Assembly (NCBI GenBank): GCA_964511625.1 | Contig: CAZEJG010000014.1 | Location: 1-64,000, forward strand | DNA: 64,000 bases | DNA from: Pseudohoeflea sp964511625 | Lineage (GTDB): Bacteria; Pseudomonadota; Alphaproteobacteria; Rhizobiales; Rhizobiaceae | Direction: 5' to 3' | Shown here: piece by piece, positions 17,915-30,020 of the stretch | How positions within the stretch are numbered: the first letter of the stretch is position 1 | How the letters are laid out: every line of letters begins with the position of its first letter | Notes under the pieces: model-generated | The model's database searches: none | The model's input: only the letters and a program-made list of their open reading frames with translations | Told to the model about the DNA's origin: nothing | Made by a program: the position numbers and the translations under genes

Positions 17915-18370
17915 TTGGAATATTACGGTTCACAGCAAGCGCCCGACAAGCGCGTGGAAAGTCCCCGCCATACCCCGACCGCAGTCAAGCGCGGCTTCCT
18001 TTGCCGCTGCCCCAATTGCGGTGAGGGAAAGCTGTTTCGCGCGTTCCTCAAACCGGTGGATTCCTGCGCCCATTGCGGCGAAGTCATGAGCCATCAGCGC
18101 GCAGACGACTTCCCCGCCTATCTCACCATCTTCGTCGTCGGCCACATCGTCGTGGCCGCCTATATGGCAGTCGAACAGATGGTCACGCTCGCCATGTGGC
18201 AGCACATGGCGATCTGGATCCCGCTGACGGGCGCACTCAGTCTTGCACTCCTGCAGCCGCTCAAGGGCGGCGTCATCGGGCTGCAATGGGCGCTGCGCAT
18301 GCACGGCTTCGGCGGTGTCGACGAGGACGCGCTCGCTGCCGGCGCACTGTCGGACGAAGCCTCGCGATGA
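17915..18370 (+). CDS. DUF983 family zinc-ribbon membrane protein
   Basis: A 151-residue protein with an N-terminal zinc ribbon of two CxxC pairs (CRCPNCGEGK near residue 26 and CAHCGE near 49) followed by two transmembrane helices (about residues 66-87 and 96-115) and a short acidic tail. This is the DUF983 arrangement, common in alphaproteobacteria; its function is not established. It starts at a TTG at 17915, nine bases after a strong AAGGAGG. It follows rnr by 40 bp and overlaps the Nudix gene by four bases, so all are likely one operon. Confidence 0.85.
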   Translation: MEYYGSQQAPDKRVESPRHTPTAVKRGFLCRCPNCGEGKLFRAFLKPVDSCAHCGEVMSHQRADDFPAYLTIFVVGHIVVAAYMAVEQMVTLAMWQHMAIWIPLTGALSLALLQPLKGGVIGLQWALRMHGFGGVDEDALAAGALSDEASR

Positions 18371-19068
18371 CAGCGGAAGAGGTCGATTTCGGCCGATCTT
18401 CCCGCCCGGCAGACCAAATTCATCCGACCCTGAGGCCGCGCGATGCGGCCTCTCTCATCCTTATCGACCGCAGCGAAGCGGCGCCTCGTGTGCTGATGGG
18501 TCGCCGCGCCAGGGCGCATGCCTTCATGCCGGGTGTCTACGTCTTTCCAGGCGGACGGCGCGATCCGGGCGATTCCCGCAGGCCCGTCGCCGCTCCGCCA
18601 TGCCCAGAAGTGATGGAGCGCCTGTCTGTGCGGACGCCCAAGCGCTTTACCGCTTCGACCGCCACGGGACTGGCGATCGCCGCGGCACGCGAACTGGAAG
18701 AGGAAGTCTCGCTGTCGCTCACACCGCAAAGCGAGAAAGGCGGCTTCCGGCCGGATCTCTCCAGGCTGCGCTATGTGGCGCGCGCCATCACGCCGCCGGG
18801 GCAGAATCGTCGTTTCGATACGCGCTTTTTCGCCTGCTTCACCGACGAGATCGAGGCGGATACGGCGCTGCACCGCGACAGCGCCGAACTTCTCGATCTG
18901 ACGTGGCTGAGGCTCGACGACCACGGCGATCTGCCGCTGGCGGGGATCACCAAACGCATTCTCCGCGAGATTGCGGAGGCTCTCGAAGCCGACAGCGGCC
19001 TGCCGTTCGATGCTCCGGTTCCATTCTTCCACGTCCGTTACGGCCGGGGAATCAGGGACTTGATCTGA
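18367..19068 (+). CDS. NUDIX hydrolase
   Basis: A 233-residue protein with a NUDIX fold. The start of the Nudix box, FPGGRRDPGD, is near residue 60, and its helix, AIAAARELEEEVSL, near residue 102; the roughly 30-residue insertion between these parts is typical of the larger NUDT19-like branch rather than of MutT. It should hydrolyse a nucleoside diphosphate linked to another group, perhaps a CoA derivative, but the substrate cannot be read from sequence. It overlaps the DUF983 gene by four bases (ATGA). Confidence 0.85.
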   Translation: MTAEEVDFGRSSRPADQIHPTLRPRDAASLILIDRSEAAPRVLMGRRARAHAFMPGVYVFPGGRRDPGDSRRPVAAPPCPEVMERLSVRTPKRFTASTATGLAIAAARELEEEVSLSLTPQSEKGGFRPDLSRLRYVARAITPPGQNRRFDTRFFACFTDEIEADTALHRDSAELLDLTWLRLDDHGDLPLAGITKRILREIAEALEADSGLPFDAPVPFFHVRYGRGIRDLI

Positions 19069-19179
19069 GCGCTCGACACGCGACGTCCGGGCGACAGACA
19101 GGATAATTCACCCTCGATGTGAACTCTGTTGCGGCGAAACGGCAATCCCAGTAATGAGATTGCTCCGGAAAAGACCCCA

Positions 19180-20361
19180 ATGGACAAGATGGCCGTATCC
19201 CCTCCCCAGCGCGAAGATATCCACTGGCCTGCGCTGGTCGCTGCCATCGCGTCTATCACGGCCGTCGGCATCGCCATGGGGTTAGGTCTTCCGCTCCTGA
19301 GCATCATTCTCGAGAAACGCGGCATTTCCTCCACGCTGATCGGAGTCAATACGGCCATGGGCGGCGTCGCGGCAATGGTCGCGGCTCCTCTGACGACGAT
19401 GATTGCCAAGCGCATCACCGTGGTCAACACGATGGTCCTGGCCATCCTGGCGGCGGCGTTGAGCGCGCTCGGTTTCTATTACGCGGAAGCCTTCTGGCTT
19501 TGGTTCCCGCTCCGGATCGTCTTTCACGGCGCGGTGACGATGCTGTTCATCCTGTCGGAGTTCTGGATCAACACCGCCGCTCCACCATCTCGTCGTGGCT
19601 TCGTGCTCGGCATCTACGCAGCGGTGCTCTCGCTCGGCTTCGCCGCCGGACCGCTGATCTTCTCGGCTCTCGGCTCCGAAGGCATCGCACCTTTTCTGGT
19701 CGGCGCCGGTATCATCCTGCTCGCAGCGGTGCCGGTCCTGATTGCCAGAAAGGAGAACCCACCGATTTCCGAACCGGCGAAGCACCCTTTCCTGCGCTAT
19801 GTCTTTCTGGTGCCGACGGCCACGGCGGCAGTGTTCGTCTTCGGCGCGGTCGAATCGGGTGGCCTGGCGCTGTTTCCGATCTATGCGAAAAACCTCGGTT
19901 TCGGCGAATCGCAGGGTGCGATCCTCTTGTCGATGATCGGGCTCGGCAACGTGGTTTTCCAGATTCCCATGGGCATGCTCGCGGACAAGTCGCGCGACCG
20001 GCGCAAGCTTCTTTCCGTGGTCGCGGTCATCGGCCTGATCGGCTCGCTCGCGTTGCCATGGCTGATCGAGAACTGGTTCTATGCCGGCATCATCCTGCTG
20101 TTGTGGGGTGGATGCGTCGCCGGCCTGTACACGATCGGCCTCGCCCATCTCGGCGAAACCCTGCACGGCTCGGATCTGGCAGCAGCGAATGCGGCCTTCG
20201 TCTTCTGCTATGCGCTCGGCACGCTGCTCGGTCCGCAGCTCATCGGCGGATCGATGGATCTGTTCGGCAGCCACGGCTTTGCCTGGGCGCTGGCCTTCTT
20301 CTTCGGCCTCTACGTGTTGCTGACCCTCGTCCGTATCGCGCTCAGGCCCAAGAGGGCTTGA
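19180..20361 (+). CDS. MFS transporter
   Basis: A 393-residue polytopic protein with about twelve hydrophobic helices and a central cytoplasmic loop near residue 190 (ARKENPPISEPAKH). The MFS loop signature is visible in the second half as GMLADKSRDRRKLL (about residue 264), the equivalent of motif A. It likely exports or imports a small molecule by proton exchange; the second-half features fit the YcaD-like group of the family, but the substrate is unknown. The ATG at 19180 gives a start just before the first helix. It sits 111 bp after the Nudix gene and 122 bp before rpmG. Confidence 0.88.
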   Translation: MDKMAVSPPQREDIHWPALVAAIASITAVGIAMGLGLPLLSIILEKRGISSTLIGVNTAMGGVAAMVAAPLTTMIAKRITVVNTMVLAILAAALSALGFYYAEAFWLWFPLRIVFHGAVTMLFILSEFWINTAAPPSRRGFVLGIYAAVLSLGFAAGPLIFSALGSEGIAPFLVGAGIILLAAVPVLIARKENPPISEPAKHPFLRYVFLVPTATAAVFVFGAVESGGLALFPIYAKNLGFGESQGAILLSMIGLGNVVFQIPMGMLADKSRDRRKLLSVVAVIGLIGSLALPWLIENWFYAGIILLLWGGCVAGLYTIGLAHLGETLHGSDLAAANAAFVFCYALGTLLGPQLIGGSMDLFGSHGFAWALAFFFGLYVLLTLVRIALRPKRA

Positions 20362-20483
20362 CTTTCCGCCGGCAATTTGTAGTTTCCGGCCAAGATTTGC
20401 CGTGGGGTCCCGGGCCGAATGACCGCTGAGACCCGCCACGGCTATTTTTCTGAAATTCGCACTCCCCTGTAGAGGCAGACCAA

Positions 20484-20651
20484 ATGGCCAAGGCAACCAC
20501 CATCAAGATCAAGCTCCTGTCGACTGCGGACACCGGCTTTTTCTACGTCACCAAGAAGAACAGCCGTACCTTCACCGACAAGATGGTGAAGACCAAGTAC
20601 GATCCGATCGCCAAGAAGCACGTCGAATTCAAGGAAGCGAAGATCAAGTAA
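20484..20651 (+). CDS. rpmG: 50S ribosomal protein L33
   Basis: A 55-residue basic protein, MAKATTIKIKLLSTADTGFF at the start and a lysine-rich end (HVEFKEAKIK), matching bacterial L33 of the cysteine-free type. It belongs to the large ribosomal subunit near the E site. The lack of the two CxxC zinc pairs means it is the zinc-independent form. An AGAGG sits a few bases before the start. A strong intrinsic terminator follows 20 bases after the stop, so it ends a transcript and may be monocistronic. Confidence 0.97.
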   Translation: MAKATTIKIKLLSTADTGFFYVTKKNSRTFTDKMVKTKYDPIAKKHVEFKEAKIK

Positions 20652-20671
20652 TCCGCTTCCGACATCGCGTC

Positions 20672-20706
20672 ACAAAAAAGCCCGCCTCGATGAGGCGGGC
20701 TTTTTT
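20672..20706. terminator. Bidirectional intrinsic terminator of rpmG and pleD
   Basis: GCCCGCCTC at 20680-20688 pairs with GAGGCGGGC at 20692-20700 around a three-base loop. A-tract precedes and a run of six T follows, so it can end rpmG on the plus strand and transcripts running out of pleD on the minus strand. Confidence 0.92.
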
Positions 20707-20727
20707 GCGTCCTACGACGGAAATGAA

Positions 20728-20780
20728 CTGGCTGGCGACCTAAACCCGTATTGGCGACGGGACGTCGGGACGCCAGCCAG
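20728..20780. repeat. Long-loop inverted repeat in the rpmG-pleD gap
   Basis: CTGGCTGGCG at 20728-20737 is the exact reverse complement of CGCCAGCCAG at 20771-20780, separated by 33 bases. It lies in the 331-base stretch 20652-20982 between the convergent rpmG and pleD, which otherwise holds only the shared terminator and a short palindrome AACGCTTTAAGCGTT at 20957-20971. It would be transcribed in the pleD 3' region. No open frame with a ribosome site was found here. Confidence 0.6.
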
Positions 20781-20982
20781 GACCCCATGACACAGGAGAT
20801 GCGGCGAACCTGACGTCACGGGGCATTTTGCGGGAAGGCGTGATGACGCTTCCGTTGGGTCATACATGACCGGAAACGCATGCACGTTCAAGTTAAAATT
20901 ATCGTGAACGGCAATTCCTACAGTAGAATCAAACGCTCACCGCAAGAATCGACTGGAACGCTTTAAGCGTTTCTACCTAGTG

Positions 20983-22356
20983 TCAGGCCGCCTCGTTGAC
21001 GACGCGGTTGCGTCCGCCGTGCTTGGCGGCGTAGAGCGCCTTGTCGGCTCGCCGCAGGAGCATTGTCGCATCCGAATCGGAGGGGCCTAGAGAAGCGATC
21101 CCGATGGAGGTCGTGACCTTCACGTCCTGCTCCGTCGAGCCGACCCTGAACGCCTCTCCGGCCACTGCTTCGCGAAGTCTCTCGGCCACCTGCGCAGCGA
21201 TCTCGTCGGGCGTGTCCGGCATGGCGATGACGAACTCCTCGCCGCCGAAGCGGCAGGCGAGATCGGCGCCGCGGACCGTTCCCCTCACCCGGCGGGCGAA
21301 GTCGCGGAGAATGTCGTCGCCGCCTTCGTGGCCATAGGTGTCGTTGACCGCCTTGAAGTGGTCGATATCGGCGATGATGACCGACAAGGGACGGCCGCGA
21401 CGACGCGAACGGTCGAAGAGCGTCTGGAGATGCGTGTCGAGATAACGGCGGTTGTTCAGCCCGGTCAACGGGTCCGTGACGGCCATCTCCACCGACATGG
21501 TCAGGCTATCGCGGAGCTGATCGTTGTAGCGTTTGCGGCGAATCTGGGTGATGCAGCGGGCGATGAGTTCGTTCGGATCGAGCGGACGGACGAGATAGTC
21601 GTTCACGCCGAGCTCGAGCGCCCGCATCACGAGTTCGTCCTCGCCCTGTTCGGCGAGCACCAGGACGGGAATGAACCGGGTGCGTTCGAGTGAGCGGATC
21701 TGCGAGCACAGCCGCAGCGGATCGTAATCTTCCTGCAGCGAGGAGATGATCACCAGCTCATAGGGTTTCTCGGCGGCCTCGAAGAGTGCCGCCTGGGGAT
21801 CGCTGATGGCGGTGACCTCGGCGATATCCGAAAGCGTGCGGGTGATGCGTTCACGCGCATTGGCGCGCGGCTCGACGAGCAGGACGAAACCGGGTTCGCC
21901 GACACCGTTCTCATGCGACGACAGGAGTTCGGATGCACCGATCGAACGCGCCGTCTCGGCGCGAAGCCGCAACTCGTCGCTCAGCGTCTTGAACCGCACC
22001 AGGCTCTTCACGCGCGCCATCAGCTGCATGTCGTTGACGGGCTTGGTGAGGAAATCGTCGGCGCCGGCCTTGAGACCGCGCACGCGGTCGGACGGCTGGT
22101 CGAGCGCCGTCACCATGACCACGGGAATATGGGCGGTGCGCGGATTGGCCTTCAGCCGCTCGCAGACCTCAAATCCGTCGATGCCTGGCATCATGATGTC
22201 GAGAAGGATGAGATCAACCGAGGTCTTGTCGCAGATGGAAAGCGCGGTCATGCCGTCGGCAGCGGTCAGCACCTCGTAATACTCGGCCAGAAGCCGCGCT
22301 TCGAGCAGCTTCACATTGGCCGGTATGTCATCGACTACGAGAATGCGCGCGGTCAT
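20983..22356 (-). CDS. pleD: PleD-type response regulator with diguanylate cyclase output
   Basis: A 457-residue protein with two receiver domains and a GGDEF domain, the PleD layout. The phospho-acceptor is D53 in LILLDIMMPGIDGF; the second receiver (about 150-270) is degenerate. The cyclase active site is GGEEF near residue 370, with the inhibitory RxxD (RGAD) five residues before it, so product inhibition by cyclic di-GMP is likely. PleD makes cyclic di-GMP at the stalked or old pole and controls cell differentiation in alphaproteobacteria. It follows divK by 13 bp in a conserved divK-pleD operon. The start is the ATG at 22356. Confidence 0.96.
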   Translation of the reverse strand: MTARILVVDDIPANVKLLEARLLAEYYEVLTAADGMTALSICDKTSVDLILLDIMMPGIDGFEVCERLKANPRTAHIPVVMVTALDQPSDRVRGLKAGADDFLTKPVNDMQLMARVKSLVRFKTLSDELRLRAETARSIGASELLSSHENGVGEPGFVLLVEPRANARERITRTLSDIAEVTAISDPQAALFEAAEKPYELVIISSLQEDYDPLRLCSQIRSLERTRFIPVLVLAEQGEDELVMRALELGVNDYLVRPLDPNELIARCITQIRRKRYNDQLRDSLTMSVEMAVTDPLTGLNNRRYLDTHLQTLFDRSRRRGRPLSVIIADIDHFKAVNDTYGHEGGDDILRDFARRVRGTVRGADLACRFGGEEFVIAMPDTPDEIAAQVAERLREAVAGEAFRVGSTEQDVKVTTSIGIASLGPSDSDATMLLRRADKALYAAKHGGRNRVVNEAA

Positions 22357-22369
22357 ACGGGTTCCTTCG

Positions 22370-22741
22370 TCAGCTGTCGCCGAGATACGTCTTGATGGTC
22401 TGGATGAAGCTGGGCACCGAGATCGGCTTGGAAATATAGGCCTCGCATCCACCTTGCCTGATTCGTTCCTCGTCGCCCTTCATCGCGAAGGCGGTGACGG
22501 CGATGACCGGGATCTGGTGCAGATCGTCGTCTTCCTTGAGCCACTTGGTGACTTCGAGGCCGGACACTTCGGGAAGCTGGATGTCCATCAGGATGAGGTC
22601 GGGACGGTGCTCGCGGGCGAGGTCCATGGCCTCCATGCCGTTTCGGGTCTGGATGGTGCGGTAACCGGAGGCCTCTATGAGGTCGCGGAATAGCTTCATG
22701 TTGAGTTCATTGTCCTCAACAATCATCACCTGTTTGGTCAT
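22370..22741 (-). CDS. divK: DivK, single-domain response regulator of cell division
   Basis: A 123-residue stand-alone receiver domain, MTKQVMIVEDNELNMKLFRD at the start, phospho-acceptor D53 in LILMDIQLPEVSG, conserved T/A switch region AVTAFAMKGDE and KPIS with the invariant lysine. In Caulobacter and rhizobia DivK, phosphorylated by DivJ or PleC-type kinases, controls CckA and thus CtrA activity. There is no output domain. It is the first gene of a two-gene unit with pleD, and reads divergently from a DUF3572 gene across 176 bp. Confidence 0.97.
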   Translation of the reverse strand: MTKQVMIVEDNELNMKLFRDLIEASGYRTIQTRNGMEAMDLAREHRPDLILMDIQLPEVSGLEVTKWLKEDDDLHQIPVIAVTAFAMKGDEERIRQGGCEAYISKPISVPSFIQTIKTYLGDS

Positions 22742-22917
22742 GTCCTGTCCATCCTCCGGGGCCTGTCCGGCCGCCGCCGGTCTCCCGCCCGCCGGCCGGC
22801 ATTCTCCGGACCCCGCCACGAAGGGTTCCCGAATCCTGCTTGATCATGGCTATACTACTTTCGCGAGGTTGAAAAAATGGTAACCCCGTCATTCGAATTG
22901 TCACCGCCGCATCAATA

Positions 22918-23196
22918 ATGAGTGAAATGTCCGCAAACGATCCGCAAGATACGGCCATCCAGGTCCTCGGCTGGCTGGCTTCCGAGCCGGAGCTGCTGTC
23001 CCGCTTCCTGGCGCTTTCGGGGCTCGAAGCCTCCAACCTGCGTGCCGCCGCGGCACAACCCGGCTTTCTCGCCGGTGTGCTGTCCTTCCTGATGACGCAC
23101 GAACCGACGCTGATCCGATACTGCGAGGCCACCGGCACCCGGCCGGAAACGGTGGCACGCGCCTGGCAGGCGCTCGGTGGCGGAGACATGTCATGA
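22918..23196 (+). CDS. DUF3572 family protein
   Basis: A 92-residue, mainly helical cytoplasmic protein with DTAIQVLGWLASEPELLSRF near its N-terminus and GVLSFLMTHEPTLIRYCE in the middle, matching the alphaproteobacterial DUF3572 family as I know it. No catalytic motif is visible and the function is unknown. Two in-frame starts (22918 and 22927) are possible. Its stop overlaps the next gene by four bases, so the two are coupled. The divergent neighbour is divK. Confidence 0.8.
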   Translation: MSEMSANDPQDTAIQVLGWLASEPELLSRFLALSGLEASNLRAAAAQPGFLAGVLSFLMTHEPTLIRYCEATGTRPETVARAWQALGGGDMS

Positions 23197-23846
23197 GCGG
23201 CGACATCCTTGCCGAAGACGAGATTCGCCTCCGCGATCGGCCGCTGCTGATCTGCGACGTGGACGAAGTGGCGCTCGAATTCGTCACCCCCTTCATGGCT
23301 TTCCTGCAGTCGCGCGATCACGAGTTGCGGCCCGTCTCGTTCAGGCTGACGGGCAATATCTACGCCCTCGACAGCGGGCTTGCGGCGGATCAGGCGCAGG
23401 TCTCGGACCTGCTCGAGGACTTTTTCGCCGAACAGGACAAATGGCAGCGCGCCGCCGAATCGGCTGCCGACACCCTCACCGATCTGTCGCGCGAAGCGGA
23501 CGTGGTCTTCCTGACGGCCATGCCGCCGCGCCACCGCGCCATCCGCCGTCGCCTGCTCGATGCGGTCGACATGCCCTTTCCGATGATCGCATCGGAAAAG
23601 GCCAAGGGGCCGGCCGCACAATCGCTGCACGGCGACCGCGATCTGCCGGTAGCCTTCGTCGATGACATCTTCCGCAACCTGCATTCCGTCCGCGAGCACC
23701 TGCCGCAGGCGCTACTGATCAACCTGATGGTCCATGACGGTTTTCGCGCGCTGGCGCCGGATCCGGGCGAAGGCATTCTCATCGCCGAAAGCTGGCCCGA
23801 GGCCGGGCGTGCAATCGCCGATCATTTCGCGCAAGTCGCGTCGTGA
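23193..23846 (+). CDS. HAD-like hydrolase family protein
   Basis: A 217-residue protein with the HAD motif I in LLICDVDEVALEFVTPF (about residues 19-35), where two aspartates sit at the nucleophile and acid/base positions. A possible motif II is VVFLTAMPP near residue 107, and FVDDIFRN near residue 156 fits the acidic motif IV. HAD enzymes are mostly phosphatases; the substrate here is unknown. It is co-translated with the DUF3572 gene (ATGA overlap) and sits 84 bp before dinB. Similar uncharacterised proteins occur in Rhizobiales. Confidence 0.7.
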   Translation: MSGDILAEDEIRLRDRPLLICDVDEVALEFVTPFMAFLQSRDHELRPVSFRLTGNIYALDSGLAADQAQVSDLLEDFFAEQDKWQRAAESAADTLTDLSREADVVFLTAMPPRHRAIRRRLLDAVDMPFPMIASEKAKGPAAQSLHGDRDLPVAFVDDIFRNLHSVREHLPQALLINLMVHDGFRALAPDPGEGILIAESWPEAGRAIADHFAQVAS

Positions 23847-23930
23847 CCGGGATCGCAACGCAGATTTTGATCCGCTTGTGACTCGCGGTCTTATTGCGTA
23901 GATTGGCGGCGTTCAACCTTTGTTCCGGCG

Positions 23931-25241
23931 ATGAGCGAAACCAGTCCCCTGCCCGGCTTCTGCCGCGATTGCCTGCGGCCCACGCGTGCCGCCGAGAAGC
24001 GCTGTCTCGGCTGCGGCAGTCCGCGTCTCGTCCGCCATGCGGAGATCGCCCAGCTCTCGCTCGCCCATGTGGATTGCGACGCCTTCTACGCCACCATTGA
24101 AAAGCGCGACAATCCGGAACTGATCGACAAGCCGGTGATCGTCGGCGGCGGCAAGCGCGGCGTCGTCTCGACCTGCTGCTATATCGCCCGCATCAGCGGC
24201 GTGCGTTCCGCCATGCCGATGTTCAAGGCGCTGGAAGCCTGCCCGGATGCGGTCGTGATCAAACCCGACATGGAGAAATATGCCAGCGTCGGGCGCGACG
24301 TGCGCACTCTGATGCAGGAACTCACCCCGCTGGTGCAGCGGATCTCGATCGACGAGGCCTTTCTCGATCTCGCAGGCACCGAACTCCTGCACAAGGATAC
24401 GCCGGCGCGGACGCTGGCCCGCTTCGCCCGCCGGGTGGAGGACGAGATCGGCATCACGCTCTCGGTCGGTCTGAGCTACTGCAAGTTTCTCGCCAAGGTC
24501 GCCTCGGATCTGGAAAAGCCGCGCGGTTTCTCGGTGATCGGAAAGGCCGAAGCACTCTCCTTCCTCGCGTCCAGGCCGGTGTCGACGATCTGGGGCGTCG
24601 GCAAGGCTTTCGAGGCGGAACTGGCCCGCGACGGGATCAAGACCGTCGGGCAGTTGCAGACGATGGAACTCGAGACGCTGATGCGCCGCTACGGTGTGAT
24701 GGGCAAGCGGCTTTACGAACTTGCGCGCGGCGAAGACAGCCGCACGGTGCACCCGAACGAGGCGGCCAAAAGCGTTTCCGCCGAGACCACCTTCAACACC
24801 GATCTGTCACGCGGCGAGGATCTCGTGCCGGTGCTGCGCGCGCTCTCCGAAAAGGTGTCCGCGCGGCTGAAAAAGGCGGACATCGCCGGCCAGACCGTGG
24901 TGCTCAAGCTGAAGACCGCGGACTTCAGGTCGCGCACCCGCAATCACAAGCTCGACGCACCGACCCGGCTGGCCGACCGGATTTTTCGCACCGGCCTGCA
25001 TCTTCTGGAGCGGGAGATGGACGGCACACGGTTCCGGCTCATCGGCATCGGTGTGTCTGACCTGAGCAGTCCGGAACAGGCCGATCCCGCCGATCTGGTC
25101 GATCCGCTGGCCGGTCGCCGGGCCGTTGCCGAGGGGGCGATCGACAAGGTGCGCGCCAAGTTCGGCAAGGCCGCGCTCGAAACCGGCTACACGTTCGGCA
25201 GAGGCCGCGAGACGCCTCCACAGCGCGACCGGGAAGACTGA
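23931..25241 (+). CDS. dinB: DNA polymerase IV (DinB) with N-terminal zinc ribbon
   Basis: A 436-residue Y-family translesion polymerase. The catalytic palm contains AHVDCDAFYATIE (about residue 46) and RISIDEAFLDL (about residue 137), which supply the metal-binding carboxylates. A helix-hairpin-helix region and the little-finger domain follow, with TVVLKLKTADF near residue 322. Unusually, 40 residues precede the palm and hold two cysteine pairs, C11-x2-C14 and C25-x2-C28, which would form a zinc ribbon; I know this extension from rhizobial DinB proteins but not from E. coli DinB. No LexA box was recognised upstream. Confidence 0.95.
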   Translation: MSETSPLPGFCRDCLRPTRAAEKRCLGCGSPRLVRHAEIAQLSLAHVDCDAFYATIEKRDNPELIDKPVIVGGGKRGVVSTCCYIARISGVRSAMPMFKALEACPDAVVIKPDMEKYASVGRDVRTLMQELTPLVQRISIDEAFLDLAGTELLHKDTPARTLARFARRVEDEIGITLSVGLSYCKFLAKVASDLEKPRGFSVIGKAEALSFLASRPVSTIWGVGKAFEAELARDGIKTVGQLQTMELETLMRRYGVMGKRLYELARGEDSRTVHPNEAAKSVSAETTFNTDLSRGEDLVPVLRALSEKVSARLKKADIAGQTVVLKLKTADFRSRTRNHKLDAPTRLADRIFRTGLHLLEREMDGTRFRLIGIGVSDLSSPEQADPADLVDPLAGRRAVAEGAIDKVRAKFGKAALETGYTFGRGRETPPQRDRED

Positions 25242-25369
25242 CCGGGGACTGATCGGGCCGAGGCCAAAAGCTTTCAGGAACCGATTCAAGTCGCTGGCAA
25301 AGTGAGTCCGAAAACCGCGGCAAGCTGTTGATGCGAGACTCAATTCAGGCTTTGACGTCAGACCCAAGC

Positions 25370-25408
25370 GGGTTTCCGGGCACGCGCTTCGCCTGCGCCC
25401 CGGAACCC
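25370..25408. repeat. Hairpin between convergent dinB and phytochelatin-synthase-like gene
   Basis: GGGTTTCCGGG at 25370-25380 pairs with CCCGGAACCC at 25399-25408, with one bulged T and an inner GCGC/GCGC pairing. It lies in the 177-base gap between two convergent genes. There is no T-tract on either side, so it is terminator-like at best. Confidence 0.4.
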
Positions 25409-25418
25409 CCGAAGGAAC

Positions 25419-26183
25419 CTATTTGAGGATATGGACGAGGCCGCCGGTCTCGCCTTCGAGCACGCCATGTTCGGAGCTCGTGGGCTTCAGCATGGCCTTG
25501 AGCAGCACCGGGGTCGGCGTCCAGTAGGGAATGTACCATTCCTGGTCGACCTCGAGGATGAGCACCTTGTCGGCCTCTGCATCATAGGCGCCGATGACCG
25601 AGACGTGCGGGCCGTCCCAGTCACCGGTCACCACACCCTGATTGAAATAGAGCAGCAGCGCGTCGTCGGCCGAGGCCTCGTTGGCCTTGAGAAGGTCGCG
25701 CACCGCATCGAGCGTAGCGGCATCGTCGGACGACGGCTTGAGCACTTCGGTGCGATAGCCTTCCATCCCGGTGGCCCTCAGCGCCTCGTCGGTGAAGGAG
25801 ACCAGCTGGTCGAACTTCACCCCGTCGCCGCCTTCCGCCGAGAGTTTTGCCCATTCGGGATCAGCGACGAGTTCGAGCATCTGCGGCTGGGTCGTCACCG
25901 TATCCTCGGCATGGGGCGGCAGCCCGCGCAGGCCGTTGAGCGCGCCGGTCACCGCTGCGATCGAGCAGGCCGAAGTGGTGAATTGCGGCTTCACGAAGGA
26001 CGAAAAGGCCCAGTAGTCCGGCGCCGCGGCCTTGTTCAGATAGGCGTGATCGACCGTCAGCGGAATGGCATCCGAGCCAAGCTTGGGCGCGGGGTCCTCG
26101 GCCCGGACGGGACCGGCGACCAGGAGGGCGGCGACGAGAAAAAGCCCCGGCACGGCCGGAGCGAAACGGGTGATGGTCTTCAT
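25419..26183 (-). CDS. Exported phytochelatin synthase family protein
   Basis: A 254-residue protein with a signal peptide (residues 1-28, ending PVRA) and a papain-like catalytic core of the phytochelatin synthase family. The probable triad is C73 in TTSACSIAAVTGALN, H193 in GPHVSVIGAY and D213 in LEVDQEWYIPYW; the DYWAFSSF segment at 56-63 is also family-like. Eukaryotic enzymes join gamma-Glu-Cys units, while bacterial one-domain forms mostly cleave glutathione to gamma-Glu-Cys. The signal peptide places this one in the periplasm. It is separated by 73 bp from dnaE on the same strand. Confidence 0.87.
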   Translation of the reverse strand: MKTITRFAPAVPGLFLVAALLVAGPVRAEDPAPKLGSDAIPLTVDHAYLNKAAAPDYWAFSSFVKPQFTTSACSIAAVTGALNGLRGLPPHAEDTVTTQPQMLELVADPEWAKLSAEGGDGVKFDQLVSFTDEALRATGMEGYRTEVLKPSSDDAATLDAVRDLLKANEASADDALLLYFNQGVVTGDWDGPHVSVIGAYDAEADKVLILEVDQEWYIPYWTPTPVLLKAMLKPTSSEHGVLEGETGGLVHILK

Positions 26184-26256
26184 GTCTGAATGGTCCTGCG
26201 CGATTACAGATCAGCGATAGTAGCAACCGCTGAAACGCCGTCAATCGGATGTTGGC

Positions 26257-29814
<3,558 letters not shown>

Positions 29815-29911
29815 AATCCGTCAATCCAGCTGCGATTCCCCAAACCGCAATTCTCTGGACATGGCGCCGGCTTGTCTAGTCACGAGACCGGGAAAGCCGT
29901 GGATCAGACGT

Positions 29912-30000
29912 GAAAGAAAAAGGTGCCGGCGGGCCCTGCCCGGACGAAGCTGCAAGCGGCTTCGCGATCGGGCGCGCGGGGCAGGCTCAGACCCGCCGGC
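29912..30000 (-). terminator. Long multi-stem folded element with U-tract
   Basis: On the minus strand three nested pairings stack: GCCGGCGGG (30000-29992) with CCCGCCGGC (29933-29925), CCTGCCC (29985-29979) with GGGCAGG (29941-29935), and GAAGC (29963-29959) with GCTTC (29950-29946). The U-rich tail CCTTTTTCTTTC follows at once. It starts 21 bases after the small gene's stop, so it is most simply a long intrinsic terminator; a separate folded RNA is possible. The rest of 29815-30286 holds the small gene, its promoter and the hupB terminator. Confidence 0.6.
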
Positions 30001-30020
30001 CAGAGGATCTGTTGGGGCTT

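Noticed and set aside
20543..20788. 81-codon minus-strand frame across rpmG and its terminator
   Set aside because: It is antisense to rpmG and crosses the terminator hairpin; no ribosome site supports it.
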